A DNA stretch of 64,000 bases, taken from NCBI GenBank assembly GCA_025331435.1, contig JAIWNI010000011.1, positions 394,764 through 458,763 on the forward strand, written 5' to 3'. Under the pieces are notes generated by a model that saw only the letters and a list, made by a program, of their open reading frames with translations, did not search any database and was not told the DNA's origin. Shown piece by piece: positions 10,826-23,840 of the stretch. The position numbers were made by a program, and so were the translations under genes. Each line of letters begins with the position of its first letter. Position 1 is the stretch's first letter. The stretch is from Choanephora cucurbitarum. Lineage: Eukaryota; Mucoromycota; Mucoromycetes; Mucorales; Choanephoraceae.

Positions 10826-12156
10826 TTAGTAAATTTGAATACGCAAGCTGGATGTTGATGCTGTTCTGTCGGGATAAAGGTTGGCATTGTTCAATAGATT
10901 GTTGTAGGCAGGTGGAACTGAATCGCTATTGTAGGGAGGCAAGAACTCTTCTTCATCTGGTGCTCTTGGTTCAGGCCGTATAAACTGAGGCTTGGAATGC
11001 ATCGAAGAGCGGTTCTCGACAATGGCAGAATAAGGTTCTAATAGACGGGGCGCTCTTGTGCCAGCAGGAAGTGTGCCAAACATGACAGGCAGATCAAACA
11101 ATTTCTTTTTTATATGAATAGGACCATGACGTACTTTGGCCACAACCACTAGCTTATACTCAATAGTCAAGTGAGGCGAATAGACAAGTGTGGCCGGTAA
11201 TTCGTCTTGATTGGATGGTAAATTGAGTTTCATGTTGACAGTACTAGGACAAGTAGAGGGCAGTTTGGGATGATCATAATGAGCAACGATGGTTGCTTCA
11301 CTTCTGGAAAAGGACTTGTAATTAATGCTGTAATAACGTTTGAGATAGACTCGCAATTGAGACATATTTAGACTTTGCTCATCTTCAAGTGAACTAAACT
11401 GAATGGTCACTGAGATAGCTTGGTTGGCGTCATTGACATTATAGGCTAACCGAGGCACTGATACTTGAGCATTCACATGGTTTGTTAATTTGGATGTTTC
11501 AGTAAATGCATGCAGGTTCTTTATTGGAATAGTCTCGATCGTCGGTTGAAACTGGACAGGGAAGGGTTTTGAGAGAATAGGTGTAGTCTCGTTGGCTTTA
11601 TCGACAGATACGATCATATTGAATGCAGTGGCAATTAGATGATGGTGAAATGTAGGAGGAAAATTGATCATCGGCATCTGACATACAAACGGGAATGTGT
11701 ATTCTCCTGCCTCTAAAATAGGCCATGCACTCGGAGGAACGTCCACGCCTGCAGGTAGACCCCATAAAATAGTTCGTACAGCAAAGAGTCTATCATCTGT
11801 CAATTTAGACTTCTCCCATCCCATCGCATCATAATTAACTCGTTCTATAGAAAAAAAAACAAGTTATGAGTATGATGAAACAAACACAAACATTCTGTTT
11901 GTTTACCGGATGCTTTAAAGACAAGTTTAATGTGATGCACCTGTATGGGTACGCCTACTTTGACTTGGACAATGCCTTCAAATACAGAGCCAGGATGGCA
12001 TACTACTTGACCATGTTCGTTTTGATATTGAGGATAAAAGAGAATATTGAAGTCGAGATGGTTGTTTCTCGCACCAATCAAGCTGTTCATCATTTTCTTG
12101 TTATTTCTGGGACTACGTTTATCGTAGCCTTCTTCTTTAAACAGTATTGACAACAA
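10826..12156 (-). CDS. alpha-arrestin with C-terminal PPxY motif
   Basis: Exons 12156-11907 and 11844-10826, one 62-nt intron, 422 residues. An arrestin N-domain fold is suggested by VFEGIVQVKVGVPIQVHHIK and VFKAS, and an arrestin C-domain by the central part (VSVPRLAYN, LRVYLKRYYSINY, TIEYKLVVVAKVRHG). Near the C-terminus LPPYNSDSVPPAYNNLL contains PPAY, a ligand for WW domains of Rsp5/NEDD4 ubiquitin ligases. Fungal alpha-arrestins of this kind bring the ligase to plasma-membrane transporters to trigger endocytosis; the cargo here cannot be told. It sits tail-to-head with the Rrb1 gene, with about 400 bp between them. Confidence 0.85.
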
Positions 12157-12603
12157 AAGCGAAGATGAGAATGATGTGTATCAAACAGAAGATAGAATTC
12201 AAATGCAATATATGTATAATCGCAAAATAGAAAAGAACTCTATGGGAAGAAAGAAAGGAAAAAAGCGAATATACCTAGTCTACATTTGATTGTATTTAAA
12301 GCAGTAGAAAAAAGTAGCTGTGTTACAGCTAGTCATATGGATTTCTTTATTAAGAAAGAATTGATCGAATATGGCAACTTTCACTTGCAACACACCGAGC
12401 CAAATGTAGATGGTTTATCAGCTTTAAGAGAGGAAAAATTACTCCGTTGAGTCTCAAATAAAGATCACCTTTCGTCATTTGTCATCAAACTCTAAGTTGC
12501 CATTCTTCTTGACTAATCATGCATAAAAAAGAGCAAAAAGGAGGGAAAGGGAATAGTTGAAAAATGAGGCTGCTCAGGAGCAAGAAAGAGAAAGGAGAGA
12601 ACA

Positions 12604-12771
12604 TCAAATGACCTTGACACTTTTCCCACCTTGATAAGGAATTGAAGTGATACAGTTACCATGATTGCCCACCTCAATGACAGCTAGACTGAAACAGCCC
12701 ATGCACACTGAGCCTACTGTCAATTTGATGATTAGAAGTGCTTCTGATTGGCCTAGATAAGTCTGATTCAT
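12604..12771 (-). CDS. possible small membrane protein, 55 residues
   Basis: A short ORF beginning MNQTYLGQSEALLIIKLTVG and ending GGKSVKVI. Residues 12-34 are mostly hydrophobic and could span a membrane. Just upstream of the ATG is a possible 5'-UTR intron: a GTGAGG donor and a TTTTTTGTAG acceptor four bases before ATG. I do not recognise the family. The case rests on codon-like composition and the splice signals only; a chance ORF is quite possible. Confidence 0.3.
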   Translation of the reverse strand: MNQTYLGQSEALLIIKLTVGSVCMGCFSLAVIEVGNHGNCITSIPYQGGKSVKVI

Positions 12772-15652
12772 TTTTCTACAAAAAAGTCACACAGCATAAA
12801 GATAGATTGATATCCTCACCGAATGCATTAGTGAACCTGTTTCGCTTTTTTAGTAGCAAAAACAATGATCGCCTACAACAAGGGAGAACATCACATGCTA
12901 AACACCGTCTTGTTTGAGCATTTGCTAACTGCATTTGTTTGTTTGTTGTTTTGAGTTAATCTGACTTTATTTTTGCGCTTCCATTGACAGCCTATTAATC
13001 TGGAGAAATAGTTTAAATAGGCTTATAACTGGATTTCGACTAGTTCACACCCTATTAGTATTGTTATCTAATCTATTTTATTGTACGATATTTCGTACAA
13101 GCTGGATATAGCTTCTCATTATTAAAAAAAATATATCCTTAGTCAAACAAGACTAATCTATTGGAGGTGTTAGAATTTAAGAAATTGGTTTTAAAAGTCT
13201 CAGCTATATTTTACCTTCTGTTTCATCCTTCTGGAAAAAATAGAAAATCATCTCAAGTCATGAAATTCTACCCTCGTCTTCATCTGAATCAAACAAGAGA
13301 GTCCATTATGTATATCAGACTTGGTTTCCTTTTTTGAGATATGTTACCTAAGGCAAACTGTATGTTTATTTCTCAAGGAGATAGGCATTCTTTCTTCTCT
13401 AACACTTATCGCCCGAAAAGAGATTTCTTGCACTCATTTTTTTTCAAACAACTAGCTTTTATTTGTTTTCTTTTCTTTTTTTGTGGTCATCATTTAAGAA
13501 TAGCAGGCTCTCATTTTCTCTCCTTTTTTTTGGCTAACTAGCGGTCCTACAATTATTTTTGCTTATGCCGTCTGAAGAACAAACAATAGGCACTTTTAAG
13601 ACCAAAAAGTGTCTTTCAATTCCTAAATCATTTTGGAATTTCTTTTATCCGTATTTGATGTCAAAAAGTAATAGAAAGAAAAACTTAGTATAGACAAAGA
13701 TAAATTCCAGGAGCCTTTTATCTTCAGACCTACCAAAATGATGATTAGGCTCAACAGTAACAAATCCACTTTAATAATAACTAAAGTAAATGGCTTCGTT
13801 TCTTCGAAAAAATAGACGTGTGTGTCTGTTACTTTTAGAAATGAGCATTTGCAGTCCAAACCCGTTTGACGAATCTTTCAATAAATGTATAAATCCATAA
13901 GAAATCTTATTGACTAGAGCAATAGAGAGGAGAAGGAAGTATGCAATGTTTGCAATCTCAGTCTTACCGTGTTTCATTCTGGTTGCAAAAGGACATTCAG
14001 CTTTAGTACTAAACAACAGTCTTTCGAGTATTAGGGTTGATTTGGTAGTTATGAACAATAATGAAGGATCTCTGGTGTCAGTATATGGAATGTGCAAGTT
14101 TGGCTCGCACAATTTTACAATCTTTCCAACCAATATCAGTTTGCCTCTTATGAGAAAGAGGCTATGAATGAATGGCTTTTGTAGCAATCCTGAATTAAAC
14201 CCCAATTCCTTTATGACCAATTACATGCAAGGATGCCATAGCTTCTATTGAAGGAGTGCAATTTAAAAATAAAAGACTTGCTCTATTCCATAAAATGATA
14301 TGAAAAACCAAAAGACACTATACAGCTTGTTGGTATAAAAGGAAATTTTTGCTCAAAAAGAGAGAATAGGCGATAGCATGTAATAACTTTCCCCAGAATC
14401 TATGATAAAAAAAGATTAAGCTGACTTGGTGATTAGACAAAAAGAAAACGTAGTCTGTTTGCAGCTCACAATCAACATTTAACTCATTTATTCATTCGAT
14501 TCTTATAACTAGGCCTAACAAAATACTACATATGAAATCCCAAATTAGATTGTTTCTTGCTCCAGCTATGTACTATGCAAAGTCTGCTGGAATAATTATC
14601 GCTTCCTTTTGCTCGGTTCTTTACTTTCGTTCTTCCAAACCAGTGGCTGCAATTGACATTGATGTGACTCACTCCGCATCTTCGGCGTTAGCATTAGGGG
14701 ATACAGAAGCTACACAGCATATCACGCCATCCCTCTTTCATGATATCAAGGTGGCAAAAAAGCAAAAGAACCGCATATCACTAATAAGTCAAGTGACTAG
14801 ATGACAATTGGTTTCTTAATCTTTTCTGTGTATTAGGCAAAATCTGATTAGCATGGTGCTCTGTTTCTGTGAATCATTTTTTGTGCGCGATGTGTAGTTC
14901 ACTAGTAAACTCAAAGAGCAATAAACCAACTTTTAATCCCCTCAGCTCACTCCCCCTCTAAGTTAACCGTCGATACTGAATACTAAAAGCGGCTTCGTAC
15001 TTACCAAAGACTTTATTTGATATCTAATAGTCAACCAGGAAGATACTTAGATCAAAATAGATTACCAACAAATCTTCTTTCCTCAATTAGCTCTGGTTTA
15101 CTATCCATACTCAATTGCAACTAGTTTCAGGCCCACAGAAACTCTGATCGAATTGACAGTATCTGCTTAATACCACAAGTGTAAGCTGTCTTATGAAAGC
15201 TACTCAAGTGTAGAAACGCAAAGCGGAAACTTGGAGACATTAAGAAATAAAACAGATATTCAATCATACAAAGCCCATTTGTTCTTCAAGAATAACATTG
15301 TGCTTTATAGTAGTGTAAAACTATCTTTACCAAAGTGTTTAAGAACAGATGCTGAAAACATTGAATTGCTTTACTAAAGCAAGTTAAAGTTTGATTGAAA
15401 GATCCGCGTAAGGTACATTAAAACCAAAACTAAAGTGGTAGCCTACAGTCTGTAACACCTTTCACTGATAAAAACAAGCAAATCACATGACTTATATACA
15501 TCAAAAAGAGAAACTGTTACTGCCATAGTTTGGATAGTACTGCATAAATCAATTTAGATTTCATTTTCCTGTAGTTCATTGACAAATAAAGAAAAACATA
15601 GTTTTAGAAGTGTTACAGCTCAACCCAAGCGAAAAATAGCTGTAGTGACATC

Positions 15653-15692
15653 AAAATGATCGGATTGATTATTTCAATCTGATCTCATTTTT
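15653..15692. other. hairpin-forming inverted repeat
   Basis: AAAATGATCGGATTGA is followed after five bases by TCAATCTGATC and CATTTT, giving a stem of about 17 pairs with one mismatch and one bulge. It lies about 260 bp downstream of the LOG-family stop codon. It might be a transcript-end structure or a relic of a small repeat. Confidence 0.45.
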
Positions 15693-15954
15693 GGCTTGTT
15701 TGCAATCATTTTGACACGTTCTGTTTAGCGATTTTTTTTCTGTATTATTTTAAGCTATTGAATTCAAAGCGATACCCTCCATCATCTATCAAGTACATTG
15801 TATGTTTTAAAAGAAACTACTTTGGTACCAGTAACATATCTCAAAATATTATTTTCTTCTCGAAGCACGCATCGTAAACTTAAGATTCTATGTTTATTTC
15901 AAATTTGCATTAGGCCAAATCATCTCTAAGCTTTTTTTTTTGCTTCCTTTCCAC

Positions 15955-16782
15955 TTAAACAAGAGATTCTCTTTCCTTAGGTGTCCAATCGAATTCATAG
16001 CGAGACTTGGGTGGCTGATAGGTTTGAAGAGCATGAAGTACTTCCTTGGTCGTATCACAAACAACATAAATATCAGTATTGGTGTCACGAATAAAGTTTT
16101 CTATCGTTTTTATCTTCTCCTTTAGTCAACCAACTCAACATCAAGTTGTTTTCTCTTCTTTACCTGTAATGCACATCTTGATCCAATCAACAAACAACTT
16201 GTAATAATTCTTAGTGTTCAGCAAGACAATAGGCTTATTATGAATATTGAGCTGAGACCAAGTGATCATTTCCAACATCTCTTCCATAGTACCAAAACCT
16301 CCAGGCAAGACTACAAATGCATCACTTTCCTCTGCCATTCGCTTCTTACGTGTATGCATATCTGGCACAACAACTGCTTTAGCAATCTGCTTGCTACCAT
16401 GTGTGAAAAGGGGCTCAGGCACAACAGCGAGTACATCACCTCCATTGTCTAGTGTAGCTTTAGCAACTGCTCCCATTACACCAATAGAACCACCACCTGA
16501 GCACAGAAAGAAAGATGAGTCATATGTCCCTTCAAAGCATTAAATAAGAGAGGCATGTGCTTACCATATACTAATCTGATGTTGTTTTCAGCCAAGATTT
16601 TTCCAATTTCTAATGAATTTGTGGTTAATGCGATTATGCATAGAGTCTTATATTTTTTTACCTGTAGCTTCTTGTACGTAAATAGGGTCAGCACCATCCT
16701 TACTACCACAGAAGACACAAACGCTCTTAATTTTGTTGGGGCCTTGTGTAATGTTGTTTGACAAATCGTTTGTAGAGGACAT
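15955..16782 (-). CDS. LOG-family phosphoribohydrolase (lysine-decarboxylase-like fold)
   Basis: Exons 16782-16662, 16609-16565, 16496-16164 and 16100-15955, three GT-AG introns of 52, 68 and 63 nt; 214 residues, the normal length. The protein has the family's N-terminal VCVFCGS, the glycine-rich YGGGSIGVMGAVA that spans a splice junction, and the signature PGGFGTMEE with the catalytic glutamates. It ends shortly after the last helix (YEFDWTPKERESLV). Enzymes of this family remove ribose 5-phosphate from nucleoside monophosphates; in plants and some fungi they release active cytokinins, and in others they act on AMP or other nucleotides. Which substrate applies here cannot be read from the sequence. 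The 45-nt second exon is small. Confidence 0.92.
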
Positions 16783-18953
16783 TTTGCTTTAGTTCAAAGA
16801 ATGGTAAAAGATTTGGGGAAAAAAGATAGAAAAGAGAGGAGCCTGCAACTTTCTTTATAGAGACAGCGAGCGGACATCTAATTCACCCTAGCATAATCTT
16901 AAGAGGGCACATCACAAACACTATGGAAGTGTAAGGCAGTTGATTGAAATGACTAATTACATCTGCAATAAAGAGTCATATTCATTTTAACATCAACCAA
17001 TAACAAAACGATCAGCTTCTTTTTTCGGATGCGGAATTGATCAGTTTACTGCGGTTGCTATGATGCCTTTGAATATAAAAAAAAGGTGCGGTTAACTTAT
17101 TGCACTCTTGGTTTATCTTGCATGTTGTAAATAGCAAATTTTTATTATGGAAATCGCGTTGATTGCAGCCTGTTATTATTGTTATTTGCTTGGGAACAGC
17201 TGCCTACATCTCATTGTGAGACTTTTGGTATAAATTTTTGTGTTACAGATGTTATGGAAAACACTACAGTCATCCCCCGATTTAGGGAACAAAATATAGG
17301 GACCGATTTTGATCTAGGGAACAGTCTTGAGGAAACCGAAGTTCGGTTAAGACTGAACATTCTCTGCTATTGCTTTGAGTAATACGGAACAACATTATTT
17401 TAGAGAATGGTGTTGAAGAAGCCAAAACCGTTCCCTAAATTGGGGGATGATTGTAAAAGAAAAATCTCTATCGGTCAACAATATTTTAGTTGACATATGC
17501 GAAGACCTCCTACTAACTGAGAGTTCAAAAGAAGACAGCATGAGTCTTTTTAAAACCGGCTTCGGAGGATTTTTGCCTGCATTGCCCCCCCCTTTGTTTA
17601 GTGTGACAAAGAAGCCTATACATCACATTATAAACATAACAGAAACAGACTTATGTCAGAAAGCCATCAACTCGTTCAGACTTACTGTTTGGTAAATGAG
17701 AAGCATCCTTTTATTCGTTGTTGATATCGGCAACTAAGAGATCTCATAGAGGTATCTCTAAAAGAAGATATTTTCGTTAAAATAGATAATGGTCATTCAG
17801 GCCCTAATTCATTTTCGAGCTCATCTACTGAAAGCCTTCCCTTTATTAGGTCTTATTGTAGACAGATGAAAGCCAGAAACAGGCAGTGAACTTCAATTCA
17901 TTTTTAAGTACCAAGGCTTATTTGTTTGTGAGAAAAGCAAAGGACTCAATGCATCACAAGTGAAATAAGGTTCTCAGTATCCACTCAAGTATAATGCGGT
18001 TCTTAAGAGAAACTAGAGTTTAAACTGCCTTGTATAAAATGACGTTCGTTTTCGCTTCAACCTATAGACCAACATTCAGACAAATGCTTATTGAGGAGTC
18101 ATAATCAACAATCCTTATCATATAAAAGTTTGATCTTTTGACTATTTTGAGTCTACAAAAACGAATAATGTATGCTCAGTCATAAGATCTTCTGACGCCC
18201 CAGTTGTCTTTTATTCTTTTCTTTTGCAACACCATCGACCCCGAAACATCTGGTACTTGGCATCGTTTATAAAGCCAAGGAATTTAAAGCATGCAGGCTA
18301 AAGCGACTCCCGGTTATAAACGCGTTCAAAGTTCGTCTAAGGTTCAATTGAATAGCATAGTGTAAGAGAATAGTAGTAGCAGCTTTCAAGGCCAATTGAG
18401 TAACTAGAGGCTTTCTAAGCTAAGTCTTCAAGCATCAAAATGAGAAAAAGGGCTATGATTTGACGAACAGTGATCATTGTATTAATACCAGAATATGAGT
18501 ATCAAATGATTTTAGGGCAGACAATATCTGGAATTTATTTAGAGATCCATCAATTTCTTTGGCAAGTCAGTTGTTACTGTGATTAAAATCGGATAAGAAA
18601 AAAAATGATCCCAGGCACCAAATTTCATCATGGACTTTTGTGTGTGTGCTTTATAGGACGTGTAACTCTATCAATTATGCAAGGCAAGATACGCTCAATA
18701 AAAGTGATGGATTTACAAAAAAAAAACTATTGCTACTTTGGGGCTCCATAGATTATATATAAAGGAAGCTTATCAAGAGCACCTCTACAGAATTAATGTA
18801 TGATTTTTGGTTTATGTCAATTATGCAATCTGTTTTCTAGCTGAGCTTGAATACATCAAAAGTCAAAAAAAAATGCTTGTCCGAAGAAAGAAAACGTTTT
18901 CAATTTACTTTTTTTTTTCTTATTCTTTCAAGCTTATTACTACGCATTTTAAC
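16783..18953. other. spacer between divergent genes, containing a MITE
   Basis: Upstream DNA of both the LOG-family gene and the Rad2-family nuclease. Apart from the MITE at 17267-17453 I see no gene or RNA. Confidence 0.45.
17267..17453. mobile_element. 187-bp mariner-type MITE
   Basis: Terminal inverted repeats of about 24 bp with two mismatches: the left end begins CAGTCATCCCCC, the right end read inward begins CAATCATCCCCC, and both continue with ATTTAGGGAAC. TA flanks both ends (17265-17266 and 17454-17455), the target-site duplication of the Tc1/mariner superfamily. The interior has no transposase, so it is non-autonomous. A near-palindrome AACCGAAGTTCGGTT lies inside. Confidence 0.8.
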
Positions 18954-20572
18954 ATGGGAGTACACGGACTGACTGGCATATTATCTCGCTATGCTCCAAA
19001 ATCTGTTCAAAATGTAAGTTGCGCCGCTTTTGCTGCTCAGACAATAGCCATCGATGCCAGCTGTCATTTAAACAAATTCATTTATGGAGACGAACCACAT
19101 GCACATCGGCATATTTATGGCTTCTATCAACTAACGCGCTTCTGCGATATGAACAACATTAAGCCCATTTTTGTGTTTGATGGACTAAGACGATTAGAGG
19201 CTAAGAAATTGGAGCATGCAAAACGGGAGCGCAGTCGACGCAAAGTAAAGCACTCACTTTTGTTCGAAAGAGAGCAGTCATTGCGTCTTGACAATTGGGC
19301 AGAAGTCTCAGACATGTATGATCAGACAGACATATCAAAAGAGAGTATGCATGCTATTTTGGGTGAACTGAGCGATACGATTGATGAGATTGAGAAAGTG
19401 GAAGAGGAGCAAGAAGCGCCTCCGTTGACAGATCAGAAAGCTATTTCCGATGAAAAACAGTTTGAAATTGAAAGCAAATTAACTCAGATTGCACAAGAAT
19501 TGCGAGTGGCCGTTGCTATAGCCGAAGATTCAGAAAAATATACACGTACAGTTCGAGATTTAGCTAGAAGGGAACGAGAGTTGGTGTCAGACATCATCGT
19601 ACATCGGTCCGATGGCTTACGGCCAGCACTTGATCAACTAAGACGCGATAATCAAACTATGCTTCAATCACTAGGTATTCTTTTTATGCCTGATCCTCAA
19701 TATAGTTCTTTTTTTAAGCTAATTTTTCTCTCTCTCTATAAGAAAAACGATCGTTTCGAGTGACTCAAAGAATAAGAGATGAGTGCAAAGATTTCCTCCA
19801 AAAGTTAGGATATGTTTGCTTTACATGTCACGATCATGAGGCTGAAGCTATGTGTGCTAACATGGGACGTCTTGGAAGGGCATCTGCCATTGTATCAGAA
19901 GGTAAGATAAAACGAAAGAAGATTAATGTAGTCTAATATCATCTAAATGGTTGATTTTTTTTTCTTAAAAATGAAGATCTGGATACGCTTGTATTTGGTG
20001 ACTCTCCTCTTCTTCGATATTTTTTCTCAAAGAACAAACAAATTTTATCTATAGACCCAATTGTAGCTAGAGAAGAATTAAACCTGAGCCGAGATGCGTT
20101 TGTTGATTTCTGTATACTTTGCGGTACTGACTTTTCAGGAACAATACGAGGCATTGGTCCACATAGAGCTCTTAAAGCAATACAAAAGTATGGAAGTATT
20201 GAAGCACTCACCATGAACTTGGATCCAAGATATTCTCCACAAGACACATTCGATTATAAGCAGGCACGAAGAGTAAGTAATTTATATTGCTCTTTTCAAG
20301 TAGAGTTTTAATAACCTCTCAAAAAAATACAATAGGTGTTTAACAACTTACCTCCAATACCCACAGAAGATGAAGCTTACACACCTGAAAATACGAGCAG
20401 AGCAGAGAAAAGAGAACTACTGGAATATTATGACATTGATCCTACTGAAGTAGACAAGAAGATACAGAATGCTGTCCTGAGCCAAAGTATTATCAATCAT
20501 CAAAATTGGGGCATAAATCCGTTTCTTTCAAACAGTAACCATCTTGCCGAGCAAGTCTTAATAAAACTCTAA
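18954..20572 (+). CDS. Rad2/XPG (FEN1-like) structure-specific nuclease with coiled-coil spacer
   Basis: Exons 18954-19674, 19743-19901, 19977-20272 and 20336-20572, three GT-AG introns; 470 residues. The start MGVHGLTGILSRY is the family's conserved N-terminus and fixes the ATG. The N domain has the metal-binding aspartates in IAIDASCHLNKFI and IFVFDGLRR; the I domain has the HEAEAMCA acidic box, DLDTLVFGD and CGTDFS, followed by a helix-hairpin-helix region (GIGPHRALKAIQKYG). Between the two domains is an insertion of about 120 residues, rich in Glu, Arg and Gln and probably coiled coil, longer than the short linker of FEN1 and shorter than the XPG spacer. No PCNA-binding box is obvious. 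FEN1 itself, Exo1 and XPG are less good matches; a separate fungal member of the superfamily is likely. Confidence 0.85.
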
Positions 20573-23500
20573 CAAGTCAGTTAAATACGTCTCCAATCAT
20601 AGCCATGGCCTTAGAAGCAAACCCGTGTTACTTGGTTCATTTTGGTTGATGGTTTAACTTTCAGACAATAAACGATTTACTTGCTTTTCTTTTTTTTTAG
20701 TCTTAACCTAGAAGAAGGGTATCAAACTTTATTGATATTTGGATATAGAACAGATGTGCTTTGTGCTTTGCAACCTGCATGAGCATGATGAATATACTAA
20801 AAGTCTACACAGTCTGTATTAGTGAGAATAGGTTTCTGTTATCCAATAAAAGAGAGAGAAGATTTCAATCATAGACCCTAAAGCACGACACTAATCGAAA
20901 GCATTCAAAAAAAGGCAAGCTGCTATTGTTCCCTTTTTGTCAATTAACGATTAAGCGACTGTAAACGATTGTATGAGCTTCATAGTACAGCTAATGTTAT
21001 TGATTGGTGCATATTCTGTTAATAGTTGGTACTTTTTTTTTCAAGTCTAACTTTCATAGACAATACTAAAAAGCTACAAATGACATATCATGAGTTACAA
21101 GTTACGTGCTCGCTTTCTTATCTAGGCAGTTTTGACTGAGTTTTAGAGATGACTTGCATAAAATTCAAAAGTTCATAAAGAGTAGCATTGCATCTTCCAT
21201 TTATTCCTTAACTATCCATCAAGTCAGACAAGTACCAGCCATCACCTGGTTTATCCAAAAGCGGAATGGTCGAGCTAATGCGAGTAAGAAGGAGAGGATC
21301 GATTTGAGTAACTCTCTATTTGCTTCACAGAGTACTTTTTGGTAATTTCGTGCAGCCAATGTCTGTAAGAAACAGTGTACAAACAAGGGGTTTTACGTCT
21401 TACAGACATCTTCTTCGATTCAGTATCACAAATAGCCTAATTCAGTTTCGTCTTGATAGTAAGAATATGAAATAGCAGTGAATGAGGCGCTTATTGTTCT
21501 GAGATTTAGATTCAAGGTTTGAATATGCATGTATATTTGAACCCCAAACATTTTGTTCCCGGAAATAGATTACACAAAAAGAAAAAAAGAATTAAAATCG
21601 TACACTCTAAAAATTGGGGGAGAAAATCTTACTTGATTTTCATTGATTTTGTAATGATAGTAATGTCTTGACAGTTTGTATTCATTTAGAGCACAAAAAA
21701 AGACATGAAGCCTTATTGTGTGAGATATGCGACTTACTGTTTTTGAGAAAGGGCTCTTTATTTGACGAAACTAGGAAAAGCGTAAACAGTACCTCCTGAA
21801 GCAATGTGGAAGTGCTGAGCAAGTAGACTACAATGGAATCCAAACTTTTCCTGTTAAGTCTAAAACGAAAGGCTAGATTGTTGGTTATTTTAAGAGACAG
21901 CTGCTTCACAGGGTGTTGGTAGCATGAACAAGAGTAAATTTACAACAAAGTTTACAGACAAACTCAGAGAAGGACTAAGAAGAAAGAAAGAAAGGATAAT
22001 AGCATCTGCTTTCGGCTTGTTGTAAAAGGTATACTGATAGTAAAAGGTACGAATGTGTATACATGTATCTCTTACAAAGTTTTCTAGGGCCTAGCCTTAT
22101 CAAACAATCTCCATGAGTTGTTATGATTGGAATGATAGCTAAAAGCCTGTTGAAAAAGGAAGCATTGCTTTCAAAAGTAACTAGTGATCGTGTTTAGGTT
22201 TATTTTCTTCTCAAAACTACAAAATATCAAACAGTTTCTTTATCGTAAAAGCCCAGTGCTCGATGGTAGAGTATGAAATCTGGACCTTTTTCTTTGTACA
22301 CTCTTTTATTTTGAATGAGTCATTGATTCACTTAGTACGCAACCTATTTACGGACTTGACATGGAGTAGAGAAGAAGGCACTATCGCCACATGTTGATGT
22401 TTTCTTTTTTGATTTACTTTTAGACACATGTATCCCTCTCTCCTGCATTTAATACGGATATTTGTCACTTGAACAGATACAAAAATAGCTTATCGCGGCA
22501 CCAATCTTGGCTTTGTACTATATTTTCAAGGAACAATCGTCTTTTTTTTTTGGCAGAAAATAACACTTTTGAGTCTGTATTACATATGGGCAAAGTTGCT
22601 TTTTTTCATTCTAAACAGAGGAGACAAGCAATATGGTTCAAAATGGCTAATTAATTTCTTTTAATCATAGAGTGCCTCTTGTTTTGTCTTGGATATCTAC
22701 TTTCAACCTTACTTTGGCTACATATGTCTTGAAACAACGAAAAAGAAAGTAGTACAATGGATATAAAGGTGCGCGCACATACATCCCTCTCCTTTTTTTC
22801 AAGATGAAAAGGTATTGTCATGACAAATCGAAGTTTCAGGCAAGCCGAGAAAGCGGAAAGATCATTACTCATCCGCAAATATACAAATGTATAAGGGACA
22901 TGCTTTTTTTTGGCTGATATACAATAGTCACCTAAAAGAACATATCCTTTTTTAGTAAACAAACAAGGAACACAAACCTTTTTTTTTTCTATTCAAACAA
23001 AAAAGAAAAGACATTGTGCTACCGAGGAAATACTAAAAAAAGCATTACTAGAGTTTAGCAGTCTTTTGGTAACAAAAAAAGGGGGGGGGAGAGGGGAAGC
23101 AAGGGCGAGCTAATCCTAGATAGGAAAGAGCAAGTGCACATTTTGACTATCTAAAAAAAAAAAGCAAAATGATAAAAATAGTAACAAAAAAAAGGTTTGT
23201 ACTCTATTAAAACAAAGAAAGTGTACACACAGACAAAATAAAATGAAAAAGCTGAGTCATGTTGTTTTTTCTTTAAAAGTTAGAATGAAATTGACAGATT
23301 GGGAGATTATGACACACTGAATTTTAGCTATCTTTGATTATTTCCATGGCTTCAATGTTAAATACAAGCATGTGCTCTATTCCATTTTTCCCTTTTTTGT
23401 AACCTCTGTCCTTGAACACCTTTGTCATTTTTTTAATTGGTGAATAACGCCTAGCTCTCCATTGCGTCATATTAGCTTTTCAAAAGTTCAACTTTGATAG

Positions 23501-23840
23501 TTATCAAAGTCTTTTTATTTTATCACTGTTTGATACTATACTACGATCCTATCATCATATTCTTTTTTTTTAATATTTGCTTCTTCTCTCTATCTCTGTC
23601 TTCTAATAGCTGGTTCAGAATAAGATGCTTATAAAAAAAAAACTTTCGTTTCTTATGAGTTTTCTCTTCTCAAGTCAGTATTGATAAAACGAAGAGAAAA
23701 ATAACGCGAAGTACGCGTTCTCTACTCTCATAAAAATTCAACAGTCGCGTTTTTTTGTGACAGGCAAACTTTTTGGTTTGAGCCAAATTCACTTATTTTT
23801 TTTTCTTTACTTTCAAAGAAAAGAAAAGCAATATCATAAC
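20573..23840. other. long spacer, no gene recognised
   Basis: More than 3 kb without a gene I can support. Frames of 60-103 residues (for example 21682-21909, 22651-22962 minus) look accidental. The last 700 bp before the ISWI start is rich in poly-T and poly-A tracts, as expected of a promoter region. Confidence 0.4.

Larger units (their letters stand above)
12157..15954. other. long spacer with no secure gene
   Basis: Nearly 3.8 kb in which I support only a possible 55-residue ORF and a hairpin, listed separately. Longer open frames (13771-14220 minus, 149 residues; 14532-14804 plus, 90 residues) resemble nothing I know and have no convincing splice partners. Their composition is typical of chance frames in AT-rich DNA. 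Confidence 0.4.

Noticed and set aside
15180..15617. Possible solo LTR with TGTAAG...GTTACA ends
   Set aside because: The interior does not match the 607-bp LTR and the flanks show no duplication; the end motifs are short enough to occur by chance.
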